Source of the DNA: an uncultured Treponema sp. | GTDB lineage: Bacteria; Spirochaetota; Spirochaetia; Treponematales; Treponemataceae | Assembly (NCBI GenBank): GCA_946615905.1 | Contig: CAMOIE010000005.1 | Span: 62,001 to 126,000 of the forward strand | Direction of reading: 5' to 3' | Length of the DNA stretch: 64,000 bases | Shown here: positions 26,577 through 36,108 of the stretch, piece by piece | Position numbering within the stretch: position 1 is the first letter of the stretch | Layout: every line of letters begins with the position of its first letter | Program-made: the position numbers and the translations under genes | The notes under the pieces: generated by a model | What the model was told of the DNA's origin: nothing | What the model saw: the letters and a program-made list of their open reading frames with translations, nothing else | The model's database searches: none

Positions 26577-26671
26577 GACAAACCAATCCTTCAAGCAAAT
26601 GCAGTCATTTTATAGAATACAACAAAAATCCGCCCCTTGCCAATAATAAATTACTTCGATAGATTTTAAAT

Positions 26672-27727
26672 ATGAAGATATTTTGTCATTTCCTTTGCAC
26701 TCTATTAATTTTGTCCATTTTCTCTTCCTGCTCAAAAAATGACGGATTCTCCAGCAGGAAGCAAAGGAAACAATTCGAGAAAACCCAAACCGAGCTTACC
26801 TCACTTTTGCAAAACGCAGGTCTCTCACCAAAATCACGCTATGCAGTAATCAACAGGATTGCAAACAACCTGTACGCAACAAAACAATACGGTCAGATGA
26901 TTCTTTTTTTAACTAACTGGGCCAACACTCATCCTGATGACACATACAATGCCTACTGGCTCCTTTTGGTCGCGACCGCCTATCTTGAGCAGGGAGAAGA
27001 GCCTGTAGCCGAGTATTATTTTGAGCGGATTCTACGCGGTTGCCGGGACTTGATGACCGGAGGAAAGTCAATCCACTTTTTATGCCTACAGCATTTGATC
27101 CAGATTTCAGAAAATCCGGTGAACAGGATTTCTTATTTCAAGCAGCTGATTAACCAGTTTCCGTCGAACGTCAGCATTACGGAAATGTACGCCCGTCTGG
27201 CCCTTGAATACGAAAAAAACGGCGAATGGGACGAAGTTCTTAAGTCTTACTCGCAATTTTTGGAGCAGCCAGACGCATCAACAATACAGATTCCAGGCAT
27301 GAGCGATGCCTTCCAGACTGCAAGGCAGATGATAGACTTTTCAAATTCTTCAAAGGACTGGACTTTTGAAAGTCTGGAAGCCCTTGAGACTGCCGTAAAA
27401 AACGCGATTTCCCGATACGACTGGAGAAGTCTTGACAGGTACCGGTCAAAAGTAAACTTTTTTGCAATGAGCTGGAAGTCCAGCGAGTCAGACCCAAACG
27501 CCCTTGAGGAGTTCTCGATGAGAAACTTTATGAGGGGCAACAGAATCCGCTACAACAGCGAGCTGGACCCGTCATCAACCCCAAACGAGGCATACCTAAG
27601 GACTTCCGGCTGGAGCCAGTACGTCAACGTCTGGTACTTTTATTTCCGCAAGGTAAACTTTCCGTCAGACCCGGAAATTCACGGCCGCTGGGAATGGGCC
27701 GGTCTCTACTTTGGAGAAAAACTCTAG
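26672..27727 (+). CDS. Lipoprotein, helical repeat type
   Basis: Signal peptide with lipobox FSSC (~C20). The remaining ~330 residues look like degenerate TPR (YAVINRIANNLYATKQYGQM; ARLALEYEKNGEWDEVLKSY) and a C-terminal part rich in Trp and Tyr (GWSQYVNVWYFYFRKVNF). No SD is visible. TTGCCA (26637) and TAGATT (26660) with 17-bp spacing would place the transcript start almost on the ATG, so translation may be leaderless. Its stop is 3 nt from the convergent downstream gene. Confidence 0.83.
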   Translation: MKIFCHFLCTLLILSIFSSCSKNDGFSSRKQRKQFEKTQTELTSLLQNAGLSPKSRYAVINRIANNLYATKQYGQMILFLTNWANTHPDDTYNAYWLLLVATAYLEQGEEPVAEYYFERILRGCRDLMTGGKSIHFLCLQHLIQISENPVNRISYFKQLINQFPSNVSITEMYARLALEYEKNGEWDEVLKSYSQFLEQPDASTIQIPGMSDAFQTARQMIDFSNSSKDWTFESLEALETAVKNAISRYDWRSLDRYRSKVNFFAMSWKSSESDPNALEEFSMRNFMRGNRIRYNSELDPSSTPNEAYLRTSGWSQYVNVWYFYFRKVNFPSDPEIHGRWEWAGLYFGEKL

Positions 27728-27730
27728 CCT

Positions 27731-28057
27731 TTATTTATCGTTGCTAAGAGCTTCCTCCCGCCGGGCAATTTCCTCCTCGTAGTTGCGGAGTTTTTCGAGA
27801 AGGGGGCTGATTTTGTCGTTTTCCTTCAGGTTGGCTGTCTCGGACTCGGACTTAATCATCTCCCAGACAAGAAGGCCAAGGTCACGAAGCTCTCTCTCCC
27901 GTTTCGCCTCAAACTGGCGTTTTTCAAGGCGGGTCACTGACTCATCGCCGAATTTTTGGATTGCACCGCCGGCTTTTTTGAAAGCGATTTTCGACTTCTC
28001 AACGCCGATGTCGACATATTTTTTCACGTTCTCTTTGATTTCTTCTTTTGTTGCCAT
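27731..28057 (-). CDS. Small charged helical protein
   Basis: 108 residues, almost entirely amphipathic helix rich in Lys and Glu (EEIKENVKKYVDIGVEKSKI; LEKLRNYEEEIARREEALS). No signal peptide or membrane segment. SD GAGGTG is 6 nt before the ATG. It follows the SpoIIE-phosphatase gene by 23 nt, so it may be part of the same signalling unit; it does not look like an STAS anti-sigma antagonist. Family not recognised. Confidence 0.78.
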   Translation of the reverse strand: MATKEEIKENVKKYVDIGVEKSKIAFKKAGGAIQKFGDESVTRLEKRQFEAKRERELRDLGLLVWEMIKSESETANLKENDKISPLLEKLRNYEEEIARREEALSNDK

Positions 28058-28080
28058 ATTTCACCTCTCTTTTTTTGCAG

Positions 28081-31000
28081 CTACAGTCGCTTGACGGCCA
28101 AGAGCGTAAGGTCGTCAGCCTGCGGGTCTGCGTTTATATCAGTATAATACAAATAGTTCGCCTCGCCAATGTCGCCCTGTTTCGAACAGTAGTAATCATA
28201 GAGATTGAAGGTCTTTTTGAGGAATGCGTCGATTTTCCGGTCAACCCGAACCACGTCACCGGTCACTATCGTATGTTCCTCCCCGTCTTCGTCCTTTTGG
28301 ATTTGGGCGGTTCCCTTGGCGGATGGAGTCTTGTAAAGTCGGAATACTTTCTCAACGGCGGCAAGGGCAGTGATTACGTCCTCGACAGAGCCGTCAAGCC
28401 CTGAGAAGTCGAAAATCAGCTCCTCGGCGGGATTGGGGCTGTGGTATTTCACCAGCTTGTACTGGCTTTTCGCGAACACAGCCTCGATTATAGCCTGGAC
28501 TCTCTCAGGCTCCATCTGCTCGGAGTCCTCCCCGACCTTGTGGTTCACGTGGATTTCACCCTCGCTCATTCCCGGCTCCGCGCATTTTACGACCTGGAAA
28601 TTTGAGTCACGGAAAAAGCGTTTTGCCTCCTCGATGCCGTCAGTGTAGAGGAAGAGCACGTCCCCGTGCTTCAAATTGAGCTTTTCAACCTTGAAACCGC
28701 CCTTCATCTCGACCATGAATGACGGAAGGGGGCCTGCGGCAGGCGCTTCGTGCAGGGTGATTACCTTCTCCCTTTTGAGGGCTGAGTCGTAGACGTGGAT
28801 TATGTTGTCGCCCGCGTTGCACATAAAGACATCGCCTGTCTGGGTGTCGAATATACAGACCATCAGTGTGGCGAATTTTCCCTTGATTCCCAATGACTCG
28901 ATAAAGTCGTTTATCTGAGTGACCAGCTTGTTCAAGTCAGCCCCGTGGCTTGCCCATGACCAGTTCTCGAAATACTTTCGGAAAAGGGTCGCGACAATCG
29001 TCATAATCAGGGCGGCTGGAACACCGTGGCCGGATGCGTCGCATTTTATGATTGCGTAGCGGCGGTCATCGAGCTTTTTCCAGTCAAAGTAGTCGCCGGA
29101 AACCTCGTCAGCTCCCTCATAGTAGCCGAAGAATTCCGTGTTTTTCTCTTTCAGTTCGGCCGTGGTCCTCTTGCCCCCCTTGTCCGACTGCAAGAGCGGA
29201 AGGAAGGTCTGCTGGACAGCCTTGCCGTCAAGGGCCATTTTCTGCTGAATCTGGGCCTCCTCCTCGGCCTCGGCCGCATGGACAAGACCTGCGGTCATCT
29301 CATTCACCGCGTCACCAAGGACACCGATTTCGTCCCGGCTGGTCACGGAGATTGTCTCCCCCTTGAGCTTTTTCTTGTCAGCTGTGGCACCGATTTTGTT
29401 CACATGGTCAACAAGCAGGCGGATAGGCTTTACGATTATGGAGGCAAGGACAAAGGCACCGAAAAATCCCATGACAATCGCGATGACAGCGATAATCACG
29501 GTGATAATCATAATCGCGCGGCTGGCATCATCCACGGCCTTAATCAGGTTTGTCGTGGAGACCTGCATGAGAATCACAGCATGGACATAATTCTGGTCGC
29601 CGTTCGTGCGGTAGAGGACCGGCTTGTAGAAAAGATAGTCGGTGTTCTCGCGGTTGAGCTTTGTGTTGTCGAATTCTGGCTCCGCACCTGACTTGACGGC
29701 GGAAATCTTATTAAGGCTGTCGTTGACCGCCTTGGGTGAAAGTTCCTTGGCGTTGTCCATCTGGCGCAGGCTTTGAATCTCGGAATCATTCTCAAGGGCA
29801 TGGAGTTTTTCTGCGATTACGGAGCCTTTTTCTCTTTCTGAAAGCCTTGACTCTCCCTGAATGTATGCGGTTCCAGCGGCGGGCTGACTTTCAAGTCTCT
29901 TTTCGATTTCTGAGTCATTTGAAGACCATACGTAGTTCAAAGCGGAGTCACCGGAATTCTCAGCGGGTCCTAAAATCGTCACGTAGGCGGCATCCTCAAA
30001 ATACTGAATCTGGCCGGGCAAGTCAGCGAGGGAGAGGGTGTCCTGACTCTGGAAGGCAGAACGGACTCCGGAGTTGATTCCCGCCATGTAAGCGTCAACC
30101 CGCTCCTGCAAGTTCTCCGCAAGGGTCTGCTCCTGGCTTTTGACCATGTTCCGGCCGAGAGGAATGGAGACCATCAGGACGACGGCGGCGACAAGGCCAG
30201 ACGTGAAGGAAGAGAGCTTCCATTTGAGGCTGAGGCCTTTTTTCTTCAGCGCGGCGGCTTTTTCTTTTCTTTCCAAAGGCATAATTTCTCCCGACAGCAG
30301 GGCTGCCACTTCAGATTTTACGAGTATATTTTCGCGGATTGTGACCAGGATTCCTCGGGCGCACAGGGCAAAGACAAGGGCTGCCAAGATGAAAATCAAG
30401 GCGAGAATCAGGTCGACAGGATTTACGGTGACTTTTTCCTCCCTAGGATTCAGTGTCCATACCGGATGCAGCTGATATGGCTTTTGAATCTTGACCGTTC
30501 CGCTTTCATCCACCGTGAATGAAGTCCACTCAAGACTCTTTTTTGGGTAAGTTCCACGGTCAGAATGGTGGAGGAAAATCGAGTAGACACCTTCGTCCAA
30601 GTCCTCAAGGCTGATTCTTGAGATTTTGGAATCAGAGTCAACGGAGTAGTCGCCGTCAGCAAGCCTCAAGACACGGGAATTCTCTTCTGTCTCCTCCCCT
30701 TTCCCGGACTTTCTTATGTAGATTTCGTCAACTGTCCCGTCGTATTTAAAGCCTTCTCCGTAGATGCTGACTGAAATCTTTCCAAAATCATCGGCGGAAC
30801 TTGCGATTCCAGATATTTTCGTCTCAGGCTCGAATTTGTTCAAAAGCACGAGGACTGTTGACTTGGGGCCGGCGTTTCCAACCTCGTCAAAGGCCCGGAC
30901 AGAAAAGGCGTAGAGTCCGTTCTTAAATCCTGAGTAGGAGGCGGAAGTCTTGCCGCCGGAACTGAATCTTGCCGGCAGGGGGACAGACTCCTTCAATTTA

Positions 31001-32805
31001 TCCTCGTCGCCCAAAAGTTTTCTAACGGCCGCCTCTATTTTCTCGCCGTCTCCTTTAAGCGGATGGCGTTTTGAGTCTGCAAGGCTTTTCGGAAGGTCGG
31101 CGATTTTAACAAGAGAATAAGAATAGCCTGAAACATCGTCGTCAGACTCATCGGCCTTCCAGCTGACAGAAAACGCATTTGAGTCCAAAAATCCGTACTC
31201 GTCGCGCCGCAGGCTTTCATCCAAAATCACAGGGGCAAGGGGCGGAGTCATGTCGCGGGTATATGCAATCGAGGAGCTTTCAGACCAGTTTCCGGCCCTG
31301 TCTAAGACTTTCGCCTTGAAATACCATTTTCCGTCGCCTGGAGCCTTTCCCGTCAATGTATGCTCGGAAGGGAGTCGGAGATTTCTCTCGTCCTCCGGCG
31401 GCTCCTCATCAGGATTCTGAGTCCAAATCCAGGTGAAGCCCTCAATTCCAGACGGGTCAGACGGAACGGAAAGATTTACGGAGACGTTTTCCAAAGAGGA
31501 CTTTTTGCCTTCCGTGAAATTCACAGGCTTGAATGATGGCGGATTTGAGTGCCGGTCAGGAAGAAGGGCGAAAATTCTCGCGGTCGAATCCTCCCCTTTT
31601 GCGGATTCCTGCTGCCAGACAAAGGAAAGCAGGCTCGACTTCCCGCTTTTCCTGATGTAGGGCCATGCGAACCAGGCAGGATTTTTCTCTGAGGAGACTG
31701 TCGACTCAATCCAGTTCGGGTCGTTGTATTCTGCCCGGTAAACGGAATTCACTCCAGTGCGGTCGTCAAACCAGACCAGATTCAAAGCCCCTTCGTACTC
31801 ATAAAAAACAGGGCGGCGGGCGCTTCCAGACTTTGTGATTCTTGAGACCTCGCCAGAAATTCTTCCGCTTCTTGGATTCAGCTCAGCGGTCCAAATCGAA
31901 GAGCTTTCAGAATTCACGGAGTTACGCTCCCATGCCAGATGAAGATTTTTTCCGTCATAGTAAAGCGAGGGCTGCTGGTTTGAATAATCCGTGAAATTCT
32001 CTTTTGAATACTCCTCGAACGAATCTTCCCCTGTGACAAGGACTGGAAGCGACCAGTTTTTCAATTTGTCAAAGGAAATCGTGGCGTAAAGGCGGGTGTC
32101 TTTTAAGGGCATGGGGATTTTATTGGCCCCGTACTCATATTTTGACTGGAAAACCACGACATCATTGGAACCGGCAGGACAGAGATTCGGAACGAAGGCA
32201 TTCGGAACCGAGGCGGAGCCTGGAAATGGGTCCGGGGATGCCCATGAAGAGCCGTCCTTTGAGACCGTGTACAAAATCGAGAATTCGTCGTTGCCGCTGC
32301 TGCTTGAGACAAAGAGGACAAAAGAGCCGTTTGACGAGGTGAAAATTCTTGGTCCTACAAGACCTCTTGCGCCCGGAACCCGGTTTTCAGAAAAAGTCGC
32401 CCCTCCGTCAGTCGAGGTGAAAACGCTGACTTCCCGCTGGGAGACCTGGACTGCGACTGCTATTTTTCCAGACTTTGCGACTGCCGCTGAATAAAGGTCT
32501 GGGATGTCACCTGAATACGAGAAAGGCCCTGCAATCCGTCTAGCAAGCGGCACTTTTTTTGACTCAGCAGACTCATCAACCAGCGAAATCCAGATTTTTC
32601 CGCTACTCGCAGAAGACTTCTCGACTTCCTCGAAAAAAAGGTATGAGTCATTGCCGTTAGAGGCGACAAGGGGAAACTGGGAATTTCTTGATGTCAGAGG
32701 CTGAGGCTCGTCCCAGTAAAAAGTGCGGGCGTTTCCAACCGAAAGCAAGGCCAGAAGGGGGAGAAAAATCAATTTTTTGAAGGAAAGCGAGAACTTTTTC
32801 ATCAC
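28081..32805 (-). CDS. Membrane PP2C/SpoIIE phosphatase with periplasmic beta-propeller and HAMP
   Basis: 1574 residues. After a signal peptide, residues ~25-450 have repeated BNR/sialidase-like blades (ISLVDESAE; VFTSTDGGATFSENRVPG; TVSKDGSSWASPDPF), then fibronectin-like modules (~430-800). TM helices lie at ~800-825, ~862-885 and ~1090-1112, with an extracytoplasmic sensor between the last two. HAMP (~1113-1170; IVKPIRLLVDHVNKIGATAD) leads to a SpoIIE domain with metal-binding motifs EVSGDYFDW, IKCDASGHGVPAALIM and LFLYTDGIEEA. It should dephosphorylate a Ser/Thr-phosphorylated partner, typically an anti-sigma antagonist; none is seen nearby. ATG overlaps the upstream TPR stop. Confidence 0.9.
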   Translation of the reverse strand: MMKKFSLSFKKLIFLPLLALLSVGNARTFYWDEPQPLTSRNSQFPLVASNGNDSYLFFEEVEKSSASSGKIWISLVDESAESKKVPLARRIAGPFSYSGDIPDLYSAAVAKSGKIAVAVQVSQREVSVFTSTDGGATFSENRVPGARGLVGPRIFTSSNGSFVLFVSSSSGNDEFSILYTVSKDGSSWASPDPFPGSASVPNAFVPNLCPAGSNDVVVFQSKYEYGANKIPMPLKDTRLYATISFDKLKNWSLPVLVTGEDSFEEYSKENFTDYSNQQPSLYYDGKNLHLAWERNSVNSESSSIWTAELNPRSGRISGEVSRITKSGSARRPVFYEYEGALNLVWFDDRTGVNSVYRAEYNDPNWIESTVSSEKNPAWFAWPYIRKSGKSSLLSFVWQQESAKGEDSTARIFALLPDRHSNPPSFKPVNFTEGKKSSLENVSVNLSVPSDPSGIEGFTWIWTQNPDEEPPEDERNLRLPSEHTLTGKAPGDGKWYFKAKVLDRAGNWSESSSIAYTRDMTPPLAPVILDESLRRDEYGFLDSNAFSVSWKADESDDDVSGYSYSLVKIADLPKSLADSKRHPLKGDGEKIEAAVRKLLGDEDKLKESVPLPARFSSGGKTSASYSGFKNGLYAFSVRAFDEVGNAGPKSTVLVLLNKFEPETKISGIASSADDFGKISVSIYGEGFKYDGTVDEIYIRKSGKGEETEENSRVLRLADGDYSVDSDSKISRISLEDLDEGVYSIFLHHSDRGTYPKKSLEWTSFTVDESGTVKIQKPYQLHPVWTLNPREEKVTVNPVDLILALIFILAALVFALCARGILVTIRENILVKSEVAALLSGEIMPLERKEKAAALKKKGLSLKWKLSSFTSGLVAAVVLMVSIPLGRNMVKSQEQTLAENLQERVDAYMAGINSGVRSAFQSQDTLSLADLPGQIQYFEDAAYVTILGPAENSGDSALNYVWSSNDSEIEKRLESQPAAGTAYIQGESRLSEREKGSVIAEKLHALENDSEIQSLRQMDNAKELSPKAVNDSLNKISAVKSGAEPEFDNTKLNRENTDYLFYKPVLYRTNGDQNYVHAVILMQVSTTNLIKAVDDASRAIMIITVIIAVIAIVMGFFGAFVLASIIVKPIRLLVDHVNKIGATADKKKLKGETISVTSRDEIGVLGDAVNEMTAGLVHAAEAEEEAQIQQKMALDGKAVQQTFLPLLQSDKGGKRTTAELKEKNTEFFGYYEGADEVSGDYFDWKKLDDRRYAIIKCDASGHGVPAALIMTIVATLFRKYFENWSWASHGADLNKLVTQINDFIESLGIKGKFATLMVCIFDTQTGDVFMCNAGDNIIHVYDSALKREKVITLHEAPAAGPLPSFMVEMKGGFKVEKLNLKHGDVLFLYTDGIEEAKRFFRDSNFQVVKCAEPGMSEGEIHVNHKVGEDSEQMEPERVQAIIEAVFAKSQYKLVKYHSPNPAEELIFDFSGLDGSVEDVITALAAVEKVFRLYKTPSAKGTAQIQKDEDGEEHTIVTGDVVRVDRKIDAFLKKTFNLYDYYCSKQGDIGEANYLYYTDINADPQADDLTLLAVKRL

Positions 32806-35800
32806 ATGTTTGCCCTGACTGAATTATACAGCTTTTGAATGCTTGTGTTAGCAGGATACTTATTTCTAAGTCCTGTCACAATCTCGTTAGCCCGGTTCAT
32901 GTCCTCCATTCTGCCGGAATTCTTTCCTGACTGATAGAGAGAAAGGGCCTGCTTGTAGAGGCGGTTGTCCGCGGAGGTCATTTCGACCGGCGGAGTCGTG
33001 GCGGAAGCCCTCTGTGACTGAATCCTATAGAGAAGGCGGGTCGCCTCCCGGTTGCGGGGGTTCAGGCTGATTGCCCTGTTCAGCTGGTCCTGGGCGCGGG
33101 CAATCTGGCTGGAGCTTCCGGCGGCTGAATTGTAAATTCGCAAAGCCTCCTTGTAAAGTTTCGCGGACTCGGAAATATTTTTGTCCAGGTTGGCGACAGG
33201 CCGGGTCTTGAGTTCCAAATCATACTCGACCTCAAGAATCATTTTGTCCAGTCCCGGATACTTGGGGTTTACGCTTCTCAATGTGCAGAGGTCGTTGTAA
33301 TACTGAATCTTTGTCTTTCCAGAAGATGAGGCCTTGGCGGCGCAGTCAGCCCTGAATTTCGCGGGGTCCAAGTATTCCTCAACCTTCAAAATAAGGGCGG
33401 AAGCCTCGGCGTTGTAGGGGAACTGGCCCAAGACGGTCTGGGCCAGGGCAAGGGACTGGTTGAATGAATTTTTCGCGTCAGCTGTCTCGGATTTTTTCCA
33501 TGCGGAAATACCTTCGTCAAAGAACTGGTTTGCGTTGCGCAGAATCTGGGACATCTCCTTGTAGCGTGAATTGTCCTTTTTGATTTCACGCTCGGCGGAA
33601 GCGGTCAGGGCGTTCTTGATTCTGGCGGAAAGCATTGAAATCTGGCTGTTCTCGCTAGAGCCGTAAACTTCCGCCCAGAGAGATGCAGCCCTGGTCAAAG
33701 ATGAGTCAGCGTCATCAAACTGCTGGTTGTAGAAGGAGTCTGTCGCCTCTCCGATTAACTCAGGAACCTGCTCATCGACGTAAACTTTATGCTCGCGGCT
33801 GATTGTCATCGCTAAAGAGTCAAGAGTTGAGTCGCTGTCAAGGCGGCGGAGACGGTCGTAACGAAGGGCGTAAGACTCATCGTAGCGGTCACGAGCAGAC
33901 TGCAATCTGGCCTCGGCAGTGCGGAAGTCCTTTGCAGAGAGGGCCCTTCTAGCCTGCTTGAGGAAATCCTCAGCCTCCCTCTCGGCGTTTTTGGCATTGC
34001 GGATATTTCTCTGTGCCCTCGCGGCGATTCCATCGTCACGGCCGTTAATCGATAATGAAAGAGATGAGAGAGAGGTCAAGACATTTTGAATGTCAGCCCT
34101 ACCCTGACCGTAATAAGAATTCTCAGTCTGGGCATAGACTTCTCCTCCTGAAAGTTTTGTCAGGTAGTCATTCAAAGTCTTGCGGTCCTTTTCAATCTGC
34201 TTTGAGAGGTCGGAAGCGTTTTTCAAAGCCTGCTCCGGGTAGCAGTATTTTGAAGAGCCGTCATCAAAGTCATCGTCAGAAGGAATTCCCTCCAAAAGTG
34301 AGAGGGCATAATCGTATTCGCTCTGGCGGGCGGACTGGATGACCTTGGAATCCGTGCTGTAGGCTTTTGCAACCGCTGACCACAAACCAGCCAGCTGCCG
34401 TTGACACTCATCCTTTGTCAAAGAAAGAACCTGGTTGTAGCGGGCGATTTCTTTTTCATAGGAGACATAAGAATCATTGAGCTGGATTCCAGCCGTAGTC
34501 CTTTTTTCTGTAGAGGCAGAAGGCGGGACAGAACGCTCGTTTTTAAGGCGGTCAGAAATCTGCGGATCCTTTTGACGCGCGTCCGTGGCCGTCAGAATCT
34601 GCTCATAGAATTTCGCCGCATCAAAGCGGGATTTTTCCCATTCGTCCATGCTCTCAAGCGAAGTCTTGTCAGCAGAGGCAAGGAACCCGTTCTGCAAAAT
34701 CACATCACCGACAGTCTTTGCGGCCGGAGAATATTTGTTCTCAGCTAGGCTCGCGGCAAAATCCATTGACTGAGCATAGCGGGTAAAGCCAGAGGCCGGG
34801 GAGGCTTCAAGCAAAGAGTAAAGATTCTGTACTTCCTTTCCGGTTTTTGCCAGATTGACAGAGGCTGACGGAGCAGTCTCCAAGGCAGAAGGGGACGCAA
34901 TCTGGAAAGAGTCCTTTACTGGCAGACTTGACGATAAGGATTCAAACCGCTGTCCGATTGCGAGACTTACAACTTCCTTCATTGACTCAACCCTGGTGTT
35001 CCAGAAAGCGTCAACCGCACCGAGAATTCCCGTGTCAGGATTTGACGGAACACCTGAAGCCGCCCAGAGAGAAAATGTAACATAAGAAGTCATGCCCAAC
35101 TTTGGATTTTGTCTAAGAGCCTCGGCATCATATTTTTCAAGCGAAGAGCCACCCTCATAAATTTTATTGCGGATTTTCGCTAAAGCCCTAAATGAAGTCT
35201 TCACGTCAGCCAAGGCGGTAGGAATTCTTGCTAAATCACCAGACTGAACTGCGGCGACAAAAGCCTCGTAGGCAACCTGACAGTCAACATAAGACTCTGG
35301 AAGTTCTGCGGAATTCTTCTGGAGGTCTTCGATTTGCCCGGCCACTTTTTTTACAAAAGACTCTGGATAGACTACGGGAATTTCAGTCTCACCCTCGTAG
35401 ATTAAATCAGAGTCAGCAGTCTTTAAAGTGAGTCCCTTTGAAAATTGAGCGGAAGCCTCGACATAAGGACTTACGTCCAAAAGAGAAGCCCCACTGACCT
35501 TCGCCCCCCCCTGCCTCATAAGGAGGTTTGACTTGTTGATGTAATAAGAGAGTCGGACTGTACGGCGGGCATCGTTTGTAAGGGCAACTTCCTCTGCCGG
35601 GCGGTTTGTCTCAAAGTCCTCAAGGGCATTGATTATGTTCATCTTCTCTTCATCAAGACGATTCTCCTCAGTCTCAGATTGAGATTCAATGCCCATTTTT
35701 TTTGCAAGTTCTTCAGCTTTCGCATTAAATTCAGCCCTTTTTGCCATTATGAACTTGATTCGTCTTTGTGCCTTGTCAAAACCATCGGGATTTTCCTTGA

Positions 35801-35969
35801 TATAGTCAGAAAGGGCAGCCAGAGCGGAGGAATAGTCAGCCTTGTCAATCAGCAGGTCAATCTGCCTCAAGGACAAAATCTCCCCTACCCCAGAATTTTT
35901 TTGAGAAATCCCTGGACAAAGAAAAAGAGAGAAGATAAAAACTGTCAGAAGCAGAAGGCGTCTTTTAAT
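32802..35969 (-). CDS. Large exported TPR/coiled-coil protein with probable AUU start
   Basis: The longest standard-codon frame begins at TTG 35876 inside an exported protein's N-terminus. In the same frame 31 codons upstream, an ATT at 35969 begins (M)KRRLLLLTVFIFSLFLCPG and then ISQ, a textbook signal peptide, with GGAG at 35981-35978 and 8-nt spacing. No ATG, GTG or TTG exists between the upstream in-frame stop and TTG 35876 that would give a signal peptide. AUU starts are known for infC. The body (1055 residues) contains many TPR and helical segments, such as AEARLQSARDRYDESYALRY and YQSGKNSGRMEDMNRANEIV. The stop overlaps the SpoIIE phosphatase start, so the pair are probably partners. 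Confidence 0.8.
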   Translation of the reverse strand: MKRRLLLLTVFIFSLFLCPGISQKNSGVGEILSLRQIDLLIDKADYSSALAALSDYIKENPDGFDKAQRRIKFIMAKRAEFNAKAEELAKKMGIESQSETEENRLDEEKMNIINALEDFETNRPAEEVALTNDARRTVRLSYYINKSNLLMRQGGAKVSGASLLDVSPYVEASAQFSKGLTLKTADSDLIYEGETEIPVVYPESFVKKVAGQIEDLQKNSAELPESYVDCQVAYEAFVAAVQSGDLARIPTALADVKTSFRALAKIRNKIYEGGSSLEKYDAEALRQNPKLGMTSYVTFSLWAASGVPSNPDTGILGAVDAFWNTRVESMKEVVSLAIGQRFESLSSSLPVKDSFQIASPSALETAPSASVNLAKTGKEVQNLYSLLEASPASGFTRYAQSMDFAASLAENKYSPAAKTVGDVILQNGFLASADKTSLESMDEWEKSRFDAAKFYEQILTATDARQKDPQISDRLKNERSVPPSASTEKRTTAGIQLNDSYVSYEKEIARYNQVLSLTKDECQRQLAGLWSAVAKAYSTDSKVIQSARQSEYDYALSLLEGIPSDDDFDDGSSKYCYPEQALKNASDLSKQIEKDRKTLNDYLTKLSGGEVYAQTENSYYGQGRADIQNVLTSLSSLSLSINGRDDGIAARAQRNIRNAKNAEREAEDFLKQARRALSAKDFRTAEARLQSARDRYDESYALRYDRLRRLDSDSTLDSLAMTISREHKVYVDEQVPELIGEATDSFYNQQFDDADSSLTRAASLWAEVYGSSENSQISMLSARIKNALTASAEREIKKDNSRYKEMSQILRNANQFFDEGISAWKKSETADAKNSFNQSLALAQTVLGQFPYNAEASALILKVEEYLDPAKFRADCAAKASSSGKTKIQYYNDLCTLRSVNPKYPGLDKMILEVEYDLELKTRPVANLDKNISESAKLYKEALRIYNSAAGSSSQIARAQDQLNRAISLNPRNREATRLLYRIQSQRASATTPPVEMTSADNRLYKQALSLYQSGKNSGRMEDMNRANEIVTGLRNKYPANTSIQKLYNSVRANM

Positions 35970-36013
35970 TTTTTTAACTCCGGGAATTTTTTGACTATAT
36001 TTCGCCTCTTCTA

Positions 36014-36057
36014 TTTTCGGATATATTTATTATGTCTTATAGAAAAAAATCCGAAAA
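36014..36057. promoter_or_regulatory. Dyad between divergent TPR and UPF0164 genes
   Basis: TTTTCGGAT (36014-36022) and ATCCGAAAA (36049-36057) form a perfect 9-bp inverted repeat with a 26-bp centre, in the divergent gap 35970-36108. A second small dyad AAATCTA...TAGATTT follows at about 36054-36073. It could be an operator acting on both genes. No regulator is proposed. Confidence 0.4.
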
Positions 36058-36108
36058 TCTATATAGTAGATTTCAGCCTCTTACAGGCCACGTAGGCATA
36101 AAAATCCG

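Noticed and set aside
29026-29691. 221-codon plus-strand frame inside the SpoIIE phosphatase gene
   Set aside because: It is opposite the HAMP/SpoIIE coding region; composition is a shadow of the real frame.
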